Below are positions 34,356 through 42,344 of a DNA stretch of 42,344 nucleotides, piece by piece. Numbering within the stretch: the first letter of the stretch is position 1; each line of letters begins with the position of its first letter. The notes beneath the pieces are model-generated. The model worked only from the letters and a program-made list of their open reading frames with translations. It ran no database searches and was not told the origin of the DNA. Source of the DNA: Planctomycetota bacterium (GTDB taxonomy: Bacteria; Planctomycetota; JAFGQW01). The translations under genes and the position numbers were made by a program. The stretch lies in the NCBI GenBank assembly GCA_016935485.1, contig JAFGQW010000161.1, positions 1-42,344 of the forward strand, in the 5' to 3' direction.

Positions 34356-35222
34356 ATGGTGTTCGAGAACGACCCCTTCGAGAACTTCAAGCGTCAGCGC
34401 CAGGTGGAGCTGATCGAGCAGGGCTTCAAGAACAAGGCGGAGACCCGCCGCAAGGAGCTCGACGATCTGGTGCGCAGCGGCCAGCGCTCCTCCGAGCTCG
34501 CCGACCGCATCCACGAGGAGATGCAGGAGTTCTTCAACGAAAGCAAGGAGCAGGTCTCCAGGCTCTTCAACGAGAGCAAGCACCCCGATTCGGTCGCGGC
34601 CGAGAAGGGCGTGCAGGAGGAGATGGAGGCCTTCTTCCGCGAGTCGACCGCGACCGCGGAGCGGCTGCTCGCCGGGATGTGCGACGCGGCGGGCGACCCG
34701 CACGAGGCCACCGACCGCATGGTGGACCACTTGAAGGACGTCTTCCAGCGATCGATGGACCGCATCGCCCGGGTGCGCGAACAGTACGCTCAGTCCGAGG
34801 AAACCGCCGCCAAGGTGGCGGGGGTCGCGAACCTGACCGACGTCGTGCAGACGATCAACGAGCTCGCGGACGGCGAGGACCCCTTCCGGCGCCAAACGCC
34901 GCCGGCAGCGCCCGTCCGGCCCGGCACCGCCGCCGGAGCCGCCTCGAGCGTCGTGACGGCCACACCCGAAGACGACCGCCTCGGCGCTGCACTCCCGCAC
35001 CGCCGCGTGGAGCGGGACAGTGACGAGGACACCTCCTCGCAGCGGATCCTCCGCCGCCACGGGCACCTGCCTTCCGGCAAGGCGCGCAAGGTCGGCATGA
35101 GCCTCCAGGAGATTGGCGAGCTTCGCGCCCTGAAGGAGCTCCTCATCCAGAAGGGCATCATCAGCCGCGAGGAGATCGCCGAGCAGCAGGCTGCCGCCAT
35201 CCGCGGCGCCCAGGCAGACTGA
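34356..35222 (+). CDS. Hypothetical coiled-coil protein
   Basis: MVFENDPFENFKRQRQVELIEQGFKNKAETRRKELDDLV...GMSLQEIGELRALKELLIQKGIISREEIAEQQAAAIRGAQAD; charged helical composition, plausible coding. Confidence 0.75.
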   Translation: MVFENDPFENFKRQRQVELIEQGFKNKAETRRKELDDLVRSGQRSSELADRIHEEMQEFFNESKEQVSRLFNESKHPDSVAAEKGVQEEMEAFFRESTATAERLLAGMCDAAGDPHEATDRMVDHLKDVFQRSMDRIARVREQYAQSEETAAKVAGVANLTDVVQTINELADGEDPFRRQTPPAAPVRPGTAAGAASSVVTATPEDDRLGAALPHRRVERDSDEDTSSQRILRRHGHLPSGKARKVGMSLQEIGELRALKELLIQKGIISREEIAEQQAAAIRGAQAD

Positions 35223-35381
35223 GGGCCCGCGCAAGAACGACTTCCCGTTTTCGCGGATCTGCTCGCCCGGGCCCGCGCGGCGGACAGCCGGTGGAATCGT
35301 TCATTCGAACCGGCTTCCCGCAACACGAACCTGAACCAGAATCTCGCGGCGAAACCCGGGAAGCTGTTCTTGCGCGGGCCC
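35223..35381. repeat. Dispersed palindromic element, copy C (159 bp, 16 bp perfect terminal inverted repeats)
   Basis: GGGCCCGCGCAAGAAC...GTTCTTGCGCGGGCCC termini; internal GCGGACAGCCGGTGGAATCGTTCATTCGAACCGGCTTCCCGC; begins at the base after the TGA at 35220-35222. Confidence 0.92.
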
Positions 35382-35490
35382 GTGAACCGCCGCCATCGTG
35401 CTGGCCGCCGCAAGGCGCCCCTGCTACACTTCAGCCCGCCGCCGATCGCCGCCGAAGCGGTCGGCGCACCCGGGAAGAGTCCTCCAGTCG

Positions 35491-36654
35491 ATGATGCCCG
35501 TTGCCGATCGCCCAGCCCGCGCGACGCGCCGCGCCACCCGCCGGCGAGGTGGCGTGATCCTGCCCCTGCCGTTCGTGGTCCTGGTCGCCATCGCCCTTGC
35601 CGGGGGCTGCCGCACCGGGTGGGACCACCGCAGCACCCTCCATCAGCTCTATATACCCGACGAAAGCGGCCAGCTCGTTGCCGCTTCCACCGTCAAGGAA
35701 CTGTCGTCTGGCCAGTGCCTGTTCCGCGCCGTCCTCGGACCGTTCGGGCTCTATGATCCCGTGCCCGAGGAGGTTCCGGTCCCCGACCCCGCGGGGCTAG
35801 GACGCACGACGATCCTCGAGCTCTCGGGCCTGCTCGCGGGCAACCCGGCGCTCACGGCGTTCGCGTTGCCCGAGTTCTCGGAGCTGGCGCTCAAGGCCCC
35901 GTTCGAGCTGACCCGTGCCCAGGCCGTCAAGGCGCTCGGCACGGCCCTCGACCGCCAGATCCCGCCGCTTGCACCGCTCCGGGGCGCGACCGAAGAAAGT
36001 GCCGAGAGAATCGGGGCCGCCGTCCGGGAGCTCATCGGTCGGGACGCTGCGGAGGCGACGGGCAGTGAGGCGCCCGGGACGCTTGGAGAGGAGCGCCGGC
36101 GCGAGCTCGTGCACGGGCTCGCCACGACCGACTACCGCTCGATCGAGAACACCCGCCCTGCCCTCAAGGCCCTCGGCCTGGTCGCTCGGTTCGCAGCGGG
36201 AGAGCCCGAGTCCATGCGCGGCGTCGCCGAGGAAGGCATTTATCGGCTGAGCCGGACGCTCTGTCGTCTGACGCTGCTTGCGCTGCTCGCAACCGAGCAG
36301 AGCACGGTCGTGCGCGGCGCGGCGGCCGAAGCGATCGGCGCGGCCCGAGAGGACTGGGCCGAGCGGGCGCTGCTCGATCTCCTGCCGGCAGAGAGCGACC
36401 CCGGCGTGATCCGCAAGGTCTACCGCTCGCTTGCGGAATACCGCACGTCCGCGGTCGCGCGAGCGCTGATCGCGGCGTGGAAAGCGCAGCCGAACTCGCT
36501 CAACGCGACGCTGGCCCGGCGTGCCCTGCTCGAGTTCACCCGGGAGGACCTCGGAAGCGCGCTCGATGCGTGGGAGAATCGGCTCGCCGAGCTGGGCTAC
36601 CTCGCGGCACCCCCACCCGCACCCCCGCGGGCGCCGCCCGTCCGCGCCACCTGA
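35491..36654 (+). CDS. HEAT-like repeat lipoprotein
   Basis: Lipobox VAIALAGGC; helical repeats STVVRGAAAEAIGAAREDWAERALLDLLPAESDPGVIRKVYRSLAEYRTSAVARALIAAWKAQ. Confidence 0.75.
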   Translation: MMPVADRPARATRRATRRRGGVILPLPFVVLVAIALAGGCRTGWDHRSTLHQLYIPDESGQLVAASTVKELSSGQCLFRAVLGPFGLYDPVPEEVPVPDPAGLGRTTILELSGLLAGNPALTAFALPEFSELALKAPFELTRAQAVKALGTALDRQIPPLAPLRGATEESAERIGAAVRELIGRDAAEATGSEAPGTLGEERRRELVHGLATTDYRSIENTRPALKALGLVARFAAGEPESMRGVAEEGIYRLSRTLCRLTLLALLATEQSTVVRGAAAEAIGAAREDWAERALLDLLPAESDPGVIRKVYRSLAEYRTSAVARALIAAWKAQPNSLNATLARRALLEFTREDLGSALDAWENRLAELGYLAAPPPAPPRAPPVRAT

Positions 36655-36684
36655 GCGCGCGCCCTTCGCGCGCGACACCCGCAC
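36614..36684 (+). repeat. 71 bp perfect direct repeat, copy 1 (covers the 3' end of the upstream CDS including its stop)
   Basis: cacccgcacccccgcgggcgccgcccgtccgcgccacctgagcgcgcgcccttcgcgcgcgacacccgcac, identical to 36726-36796. Confidence 0.97.
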
Positions 36685-36686
36685 GC

Positions 36687-36725
36687 CTATCTGAAAAATG
36701 CCCCAGGGGCGTTTTTTTCAGATAG
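36687..36725. terminator. Bidirectional intrinsic terminator palindrome CTATCTGAAAAATGCCCCAGGGGCGTTTTTTTCAGATAG
   Basis: GC stem with flanking A and T tracts inside a longer inverted repeat (CTATCTGAAAAA / TTTTTCAGATAG), between convergent genes. Confidence 0.85.
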
Positions 36726-36796
36726 CACCCGCACCCCCGCGGGCGCCGCCCGTCCGCGCCACCTGAGCGCGCGCCCTTCGCGCGCGACACCCGCAC
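36726..36796 (+). repeat. 71 bp perfect direct repeat, copy 2
   Basis: Base-for-base identical to 36614-36684. Confidence 0.97.
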
Positions 36797-36804
36797 CGGC
36801 TCCG

Positions 36805-38388
36805 TCAGAGAGCGCCGTACCGGTAGTAGACCTGGAGCAGCAGCACACTGGCGGCCGTGGAACGAACGGCATCCGGCCCGATCCCCCCGACGGCCGGCAG
36901 CCAGCTGAACCCGCCGTCCTCCCTCTGCCGCGACACCAGGCTCCGCACCAGGGTGCCGTTCCAGCGTGCCCAGGCCGCCTCATCGCCGCCGCGCACCAGA
37001 GCCTGGGCGGCGTGAAGCCAGGCCAGCAAGTCCCCGGTCCTCAAGTCCGCCGGATCCTGCTCGAGCACCGCTCTCACCGCCGCGGCGCCCGCATCAGGCG
37101 GCTCCTTTCCGGCCAGCTCGTCCAGCAGCAGCTGCCCGGCATGAAATGCCAGCGCCGCGGAGCCGCCCCGGTCGAATCGCCGGCGGTTCTCTTCATCGCC
37201 GAACCATCCCTGGCACTCGCTCAGGCGCTCCGGATCCACCGCGTAGCCCAGACTCCGGGCGAGAATCAGCGTGAAACCGGCCTGTGTCACCGCAGCCGGA
37301 TCGCCGAAACGGTCCGGACGGATCCCGGCGATGGCCTTGTCCACCGCCTCTTCAGGCACGCGCCCCACCCCCATGAGCACCGCCTCCAGCACCGCCTGCG
37401 TGGCCAGGGCGTGGTTCAGGAGCCGCGCGCCGTTCGCCTCGCCAGCGCCGCCGAAGAGGCCGTCGGCCTGCTGGCGCTTGATCAGGTACTCGAGCCCTCT
37501 CTCGACCGCCTCACGCTCCGCGCCCGCGACCCCTTGCCCGAGAAGGGCGAGCAGCGCGAGTCCCGTCGTTCCGACGCGCATGCCGTCTGCGGTCTCCGGA
37601 GCGCCCGCCGCGAACGAGCCGTCCACCTGCTGTCGGGCGGCGAGCCAGCGCAGCCCGCGGCGAACCGCGCTCTCCGTCTCGAGACCGCCGCCGCGGCGGA
37701 ACACCAGCGCCAGACGGCGCTGCTCGTCGGTGCGGGCCTGCCGGACCTGCGTCCGGAAGAGCTCGTGCGCCTGCGCGTCTCCGGAGGCGAGCCAGCCGCC
37801 GGACAGATCCCGGCTCGCGGGCAGCTCGTCCTCCGGACGGATCCGGATCCGCCCGGGCCGAAGCTCGTCGGCAACCTCGGGAATGCGCTCCTCGAGGCCG
37901 TCCTCGCGGAGCCCCGTCTCGTCCTCCCTGACGACGCGGTTCCAGCGGTCCTCCGCCGTGGGCTCCGGAGGCCGCTCGCGGAAGAGCCCGAACGCAAGCA
38001 CCGCGATCAGCACGGCCTGCGCGGCCGCGAACAGGACCAGGAAGCGAAAACGGGCCGAAGTGCGGAATCGCCCCCGGAGGTAGCCGACCGTCGATACGAC
38101 CTCGACGGCAAGCCGGGTCCAGACGGACTCCCGCTCGGTCCGCGGCGCGAACACCTCCCGGATCAGCGCCTCGCGCCGGCGAAAGTAGGCGGGAGAAAGC
38201 GGCGGGACCGGCGCCACCCGAGCCGCTTTCAGAACGCGCTCCACCTCCGCGTACTCCCGCCGCAGCGCCTCCGACGCCGCGAGCCTCTCGGCCATGGCAC
38301 GGCGCTCCGCCTCCGTCCCTTCGCCGAGCGCATACATCTCCAGAAGCGAACGGGTGCGGGCCTCGTCGCCTCCCGGATTACGAGTCAT
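36805..38388 (-). CDS. Anti-sigma-like membrane protein fused to a prenyltransferase/terpenoid-cyclase-like repeat domain
   Basis: MTRNPGGDEARTRSLLEMYALGEGTEAERRAMAERLAASEALRREYAEVERVL; TM RFLVLFAAAQAVLIAVLAFGLF; repeats AVRRGLRWLAARQQVDGSF, AVERGLEYLIKRQQADGLF, SRQREDGGFSWLP. ATGA overlap with the sigma gene upstream. Confidence 0.82.
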   Translation of the reverse strand: MTRNPGGDEARTRSLLEMYALGEGTEAERRAMAERLAASEALRREYAEVERVLKAARVAPVPPLSPAYFRRREALIREVFAPRTERESVWTRLAVEVVSTVGYLRGRFRTSARFRFLVLFAAAQAVLIAVLAFGLFRERPPEPTAEDRWNRVVREDETGLREDGLEERIPEVADELRPGRIRIRPEDELPASRDLSGGWLASGDAQAHELFRTQVRQARTDEQRRLALVFRRGGGLETESAVRRGLRWLAARQQVDGSFAAGAPETADGMRVGTTGLALLALLGQGVAGAEREAVERGLEYLIKRQQADGLFGGAGEANGARLLNHALATQAVLEAVLMGVGRVPEEAVDKAIAGIRPDRFGDPAAVTQAGFTLILARSLGYAVDPERLSECQGWFGDEENRRRFDRGGSAALAFHAGQLLLDELAGKEPPDAGAAAVRAVLEQDPADLRTGDLLAWLHAAQALVRGGDEAAWARWNGTLVRSLVSRQREDGGFSWLPAVGGIGPDAVRSTAASVLLLQVYYRYGAL

Positions 38389-39008
38389 GGACGGAGTCCC
38401 TCCTTTTCCAGCCAGGCCCGGAGCTTGCGCATCGACGTGTGCATCCTCGACTTCACGGTGCCCACCGGGATCTCCAGGATCGCGCCGATGTCGGCATACT
38501 TCAGCTCGTCGTACACGGCCATCTCGAACACGCGTTGCTCGCCCGCGTTCAGGCACTCCAGGGCCTCGCGGATCTTCGCCGCGAGCTCCCGGCCGACCTG
38601 ACGGGCCTCCGGGGCCGCCCCCCCCGCCTGCAGGAGCTCGCCCAGACTCGTGCCCTCGTCCGCCGCTGCGCTACCCACGGCGTGTTCGAGCGACAGCGTT
38701 TTTCGCGGGCGGTTCGCATGCACCCGGATATGGTCGATCCAGTGGTTCTTGACCACGCGGTAAAGAAACGTCGTGAAACGCGCTTGCGGGCGGTAGGTCT
38801 GCCGGGCCTGGTAAATCTTGTGCCACACCTCCAGGGTCAGGTCCTCGGCCAGTCCGGCGTCCTCCGACCGGCGGTAGAAGAAGGCAAAGACCCGCGCCTC
38901 GTGACGCTCCATGAGGCAGCGGAACGCCTCTTCCTCGCCCTGCTTGAGTCTCTCCATGAGCGCCTCGTCCGAGGACTCCATGGGCGGTCGAAAACGGCTC
39001 TGGGGCAC
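38385..39008 (-). CDS. ECF-type RNA polymerase sigma factor
   Basis: ALMERLKQGEEEAFRCLMERHEARVFAFFYRRSEDAGLAEDLTLEVWHKIYQARQTYRPQARFTTFLYRVVKNHWIDHIR; region 4 ECLNAGEQRVFEMAVYDELKYADIGAILEIPVGTVKSRMHTSMRKLR. Confidence 0.93.
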   Translation of the reverse strand: MPQSRFRPPMESSDEALMERLKQGEEEAFRCLMERHEARVFAFFYRRSEDAGLAEDLTLEVWHKIYQARQTYRPQARFTTFLYRVVKNHWIDHIRVHANRPRKTLSLEHAVGSAAADEGTSLGELLQAGGAAPEARQVGRELAAKIREALECLNAGEQRVFEMAVYDELKYADIGAILEIPVGTVKSRMHTSMRKLRAWLEKEGLRP

Positions 39009-39014
39009 CAGGGT

Positions 39015-39515
39015 TCAGTCTTCTCCGGCGATTTCGCGGATCAGCGGGCCGAAACGCCCGGCGTGGCCGTACAACCGGACCAGGCGGTCTCGATCCGAGA
39101 GGATGCGCATCCGAACGCACAATATCGGGGGCGGAAGCAGGCGTTTCAATCCCCCGCCCCACTCCACGGCGACGACGCCGTCCTCCCCGAGGAGCGCCTC
39201 GTCCGCCCATTCGAGGAGCTCCGCCAGGTCCCGGACCCGGTAGGCATCGAGGTGGTAGAGCGGCACGCGGCCCGGATACACGCCGCACAGCGCGAACGTC
39301 TGGCTGGTCACCCGGCAGGCCGGGTCCACGCCGAGACCCGCGGCCAGGCCCTGGACGAAGCAGGTCTTGCCGGCGCCGAGCGGGCCCGTGAGCAGCAGCC
39401 GGTCGCCGGCGCGAAGACCCCCGGCGACCCGGAAGGCCAGGGCTCGGGTCCCCTCGGCGCCCGCGGTGCGGACCGCCGCCACCGGCCAGCTCCAGGAGCT
39501 CCGGGAAGCGGTCAA
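39015..39515 (-). CDS. tsaE: tRNA threonylcarbamoyladenosine biosynthesis ATPase TsaE
   Basis: GDRLLLTGPLGAGKTCFVQGLAAGLGVDPACRVTSQTFALCGVYPGRVPLYHLDAYRV...VAVEWGGG; TTG start overlapping the recD2 stop (TTGA) inferred. Confidence 0.88.
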   Translation of the reverse strand: MTASRSSWSWPVAAVRTAGAEGTRALAFRVAGGLRAGDRLLLTGPLGAGKTCFVQGLAAGLGVDPACRVTSQTFALCGVYPGRVPLYHLDAYRVRDLAELLEWADEALLGEDGVVAVEWGGGLKRLLPPPILCVRMRILSDRDRLVRLYGHAGRFGPLIREIAGED

Positions 39516-41707
39516 CCCGCGCCTCCTCCCGGCGGGCGGTTCGCCGCTTCGCGCAGGCGCGCCAGCAGGCGGCCGTGCCGCGTCCGGATGCGGTCGTTCC
39601 GCACCGCCCGCTCCAGCGCCCGGCGCTCGCCCACCAGCACGACCAGCTTCTTGCCGCGCGTCACGGCGGTGTAGAGGAGGTTGCGCTGCAGGAGCGGCCA
39701 GTGCGTGGCGGTCAGCGGCACGACGACGGCCGGATACTCCGAGCCCTGCGCCTTGTGCACGGTCACCGCATAGGCCAGGGTCAGGTCGTCGAGGTCGGCC
39801 GCCTCGTACTCGACCGGCGCGCCGTCGATCTCCACCGTGATCCGGTCGCCCTCGAGGATGCGCACGACCGTGCCGACGTCGCCGTTGAACACGCCCTTTT
39901 CGTAGTCGTTCACGAGCTGCATCACGCGGTCGCCCGGCCGGAGCGCGAGGCTGCCCCGCACCAGCACTGACTCGCCCGGATTGATGAGTGCCTGCAGCCT
40001 GGCATTCAGGTTGTCCGCGCCCACGACGCCCCGGTACATCGGGGTGAGCACCTGGATGTCGCGGTCCGGTCGCAGCCCGAAGCGCCGCGGGATGCGCTTC
40101 GTGACCAGCTCCTCCACCAGGGCCAGGATCGCGGCCGGGTCCTCGCGCTGCACCAGGTAGAAGTCGGCCTCGTCGGTGTGGCTGGTCTCGGGGAGCTCGC
40201 CGCGGTTGATCCGGTGGGCGTTCTCGATGATCTTGCCGCCCTCCTGCTGGCGGAACACGCGCACGAGCCGGCAGCTCTGGAAAACGCCACTGTCGAGCAG
40301 GTCGCCGAGGACCCGGCCCGGCCCGACGCTCGGCAACTGGTCGGCATCCCCGATCAGCACCAGCCCGGCCGTGGGCGGCAGCGCGGCCAGCAGATCTCGG
40401 GCGAGCAGGAGATCCACCATGCTCGTCTCGTCGATCAGCACGAGCTCCGCATCGAGCGGACGGCCGGGCCCGCGGGCAAACGACCCCGTGCCCGGATCGA
40501 ACTCGAGCAGGCGGTGGATCGTGCGCGCGCCCATTCCCGTCGCCTCCGTGAGCCGCTTGGCCGCCCGCCCGGTGGGCGCCGCGAGCTCCACGCGCAATCC
40601 CATGCGGCGGCAGACGGAGACAATCGCGCGCACGATGGTGGTCTTGCCGACTCCCGGCCCGCCGGTGATCACGGAGACCCGGTGCGAAAGCGCCAGCTGC
40701 ACCGCATCGAGCTGCTCCTCGGTCAGCGAGATCCCGGCGGCCGTGCGCACTCCCGGCAGGAACTCGTGAATCCGTGCGCCAAGGACCGAGCGGCCTCGGG
40801 CGAGCGCGGCAAGACGCTCGGCCACCTCGACTTCCGCCGCGTGGAGGTGCGGCAGATAGACGAGGCGCTCGTGCGGCTCGCCGGCAGCTTCGACGCGGAC
40901 CTGTCGGTCCCGCTCGAGCTCCGCCAGGGCAGCGTCGACCAGCAGCGGATCGACGCCGAGGAGCCGCACGCCCTGCTCGACAAGGCTGGCCCATGGATAC
41001 GCCACATGGCCTTCCTGCACCTGGGCGGCAAGCACGTGCCGGAGCCCCGCCGCGAGCCGGTCCGGATCGTCCTCCGCAACTCCGAGCGACCGCGCCATCC
41101 GGTCGGCGATCACGAATCCCACCCCGGCGACGTCGCGCGCCAGCCGGTAGGGCTGCTCCCTCGCAATGGTGACGGCGCGCGCCCCGTACTGCTCGTAGAC
41201 CCGCGCCGCCAGCACGGGACCGAACCCGTGGCCGCGCAGGAAGACCAGCGTCTCGCGCGCGGCGCGCCCCGCCCCCCACGACTTCAGGATCTTCTTGAGC
41301 TTCTTCCGGCCGATGCCCTCGATTTCGAGCAGGCGCTGGGGCGTCTCGTCGATCACCCTCAGCGTGTCGATCCCGAAGGCTTCCACGATGCGCTCGGCCA
41401 GCACCTTCCCCATCCCGCTCAGCACGCCCGAGGCCAGGTAGCGGCGGATGCCGTCCTCGGTCGTCGGCACGATGGGCTGGAAGGACTCCACCTGGAACTG
41501 CGGCCCGAAACGACCGTGGATCACCTCGCGGCCGGTCACGCGGAGCTGCTCGCCGGGCTGGAGCCCCGGGATGATGCCGACAATGGTCAGACTGCGGTCG
41601 CTGTCGCTCACCTTCAAGCGAGCCACCGACCAGTGGTTCTGCTCGTTCGTGTAGACGACGTGCTGGAGAGTGCCCTCGTAGGTCTTGAGCTCCGCGTCGG
41701 TTTGCAT
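39512..41707 (-). CDS. recD2: RecD2-type ATP-dependent DNA helicase
   Basis: Helix-hairpin-helix region GIGRKKLKKILKSW; Walker A VITGGPGVGKTTIVRAIV; LIDETSMVDLLLARDLL; LIGDADQLPSVGPGRVLGDLL; C-terminal LAYAVTVHKAQGSEYPAVVVPL...NLLYTAVTRGKKLVVLVG. Confidence 0.96.
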   Translation of the reverse strand: MQTDAELKTYEGTLQHVVYTNEQNHWSVARLKVSDSDRSLTIVGIIPGLQPGEQLRVTGREVIHGRFGPQFQVESFQPIVPTTEDGIRRYLASGVLSGMGKVLAERIVEAFGIDTLRVIDETPQRLLEIEGIGRKKLKKILKSWGAGRAARETLVFLRGHGFGPVLAARVYEQYGARAVTIAREQPYRLARDVAGVGFVIADRMARSLGVAEDDPDRLAAGLRHVLAAQVQEGHVAYPWASLVEQGVRLLGVDPLLVDAALAELERDRQVRVEAAGEPHERLVYLPHLHAAEVEVAERLAALARGRSVLGARIHEFLPGVRTAAGISLTEEQLDAVQLALSHRVSVITGGPGVGKTTIVRAIVSVCRRMGLRVELAAPTGRAAKRLTEATGMGARTIHRLLEFDPGTGSFARGPGRPLDAELVLIDETSMVDLLLARDLLAALPPTAGLVLIGDADQLPSVGPGRVLGDLLDSGVFQSCRLVRVFRQQEGGKIIENAHRINRGELPETSHTDEADFYLVQREDPAAILALVEELVTKRIPRRFGLRPDRDIQVLTPMYRGVVGADNLNARLQALINPGESVLVRGSLALRPGDRVMQLVNDYEKGVFNGDVGTVVRILEGDRITVEIDGAPVEYEAADLDDLTLAYAVTVHKAQGSEYPAVVVPLTATHWPLLQRNLLYTAVTRGKKLVVLVGERRALERAVRNDRIRTRHGRLLARLREAANRPPGGGAG

Positions 41708-41788
41708 GGCGCGGTAATCTTATCACGCCCCGGATGGGATCCCAGGCTCGCCGCACGACCACGATGCGCGAGCCGGCGCACCCGCGAG

Positions 41789-42082
41789 ATGGCGGCCGAA
41801 TCGAGGTCGAAGCTGTGGTGCAGAGCTCCCCGGCTCAGAAAAAGGGGCGCCCTCCCCTGGGAGACGCGGGGCGGCTACCTCCGGTTCCGCTGCGGGCAGT
41901 GCCACGCGTTCGACACCGCCACCCACCCGCAGACCAACCTCGCCCGCTGCTTTCGCTGCGGCCAGAACTTCAACTCCATCGACCTCGTCATGGCCATCCG
42001 CCGGGTTCCATTCCTCGACGCCGCGCCTTACCTGCGCCTGCACGAGCTCCGCGTCCTGGGCGCCCAGCAAGCCCGTTCATGA
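41789..42082 (+). CDS. Small CHC2/DnaG-type zinc-ribbon protein
   Basis: YLRFRCGQCHAFDTATHPQTNLARCFRCGQNFNSIDLVMAIRRVPFLDAAPYLRL: CxxC...CxxC spacing and following helix like primase zinc ribbons. Start uncertain. Confidence 0.72.
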   Translation: MAAESRSKLWCRAPRLRKRGALPWETRGGYLRFRCGQCHAFDTATHPQTNLARCFRCGQNFNSIDLVMAIRRVPFLDAAPYLRLHELRVLGAQQARS

Positions 42083-42140
42083 CCCCGAATCGACACCCCA
42101 TCGATCACCGTGAGCACGCATGGCCAGTACAGTCTTGGGA

Positions 42141-42344
42141 TTATCCCCCCGCGGGGGAGTAAGTGTAGTAAACGGAAAGGGTGAGCACCATCAGCGCCGT
42201 CGAGTAGACGCGGCCGCCGTCCTTGCCCCAGGGCCCGATCGGATCCCAGGACCCCTTCTCGCACCACTGGCCCTTTCGCTGGTGATCGAGGATGGCCTTC
42301 TTCATCGCCTGGTTCCATGTGGCCCACTGACGCCCACCGACCTG
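42141..42344 (-). CDS. Prenyltransferase/squalene oxidase-like repeat protein, C-terminal fragment (N-terminus outside window)
   Basis: Minus frame open to the edge: QVGGRQWATWNQAMKKAILDHQRKGQWCEKGSWDPIGPWGKDGGRVYSTALMVLTLSVYYTYSPAGG*; GRVYSTALxxLxLxVYY pattern. Confidence 0.75.
   Translation of the reverse strand, partial: QVGGRQWATWNQAMKKAILDHQRKGQWCEKGSWDPIGPWGKDGGRVYSTALMVLTLSVYYTYSPAGG

Overview
High-GC bacterial chromosomal window, about 30 genes, no rRNA, tRNA or CRISPR seen. In order: partial PAP2-type membrane protein, GT4 glycosyltransferase, NtrC-family regulator, lipoprotein, thiL, a stand-alone receiver domain lacking its phospho-Asp, a sigma-70 factor, a HEAT-like / TolC / anchored-protein operon, a gene-poor 1.2 kb region, a membrane-anchored LRNGN-repeat protein, recA-thpR, an ECF sigma/anti-sigma pair, a complete lexA-imuA-imuB-dnaE2 SOS mutagenesis operon, a metzincin lipoprotein, nifJ (PFOR) plus a DHOD-like gene, a coiled-coil protein, a HEAT-like lipoprotein, a second ECF sigma/anti-sigma pair (the anti-sigma-like protein carries a terpenoid-cyclase-like repeat domain), tsaE, recD2, a CHC2-type zinc-ribbon protein and a partial prenyltransferase-like protein. 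The least explained signals are non-coding: (1) a dispersed palindromic element of about 146-164 bp in three copies (11905-12068, 13059-13204, 35223-35381), two of which directly abut TGA stop codons; (2) a 16 bp inverted repeat CCAGACA-TC-TGTCTGG upstream of lexA, a candidate LexA operator that does not match the classical boxes I know; (3) a perfect 71 bp direct repeat flanking a bidirectional terminator palindrome; (4) a palindrome and a hairpin ahead of nifJ; (5) an in-frame hexanucleotide microsatellite at the start of a TolC gene. All assignments are by eye from the sequence and the supplied ORF track; no database search was run. The lineage is not established; the gene style (ECF/anti-sigma fusions, prenyltransferase-like repeats) is reminiscent of Planctomycetota or similar, at low confidence.
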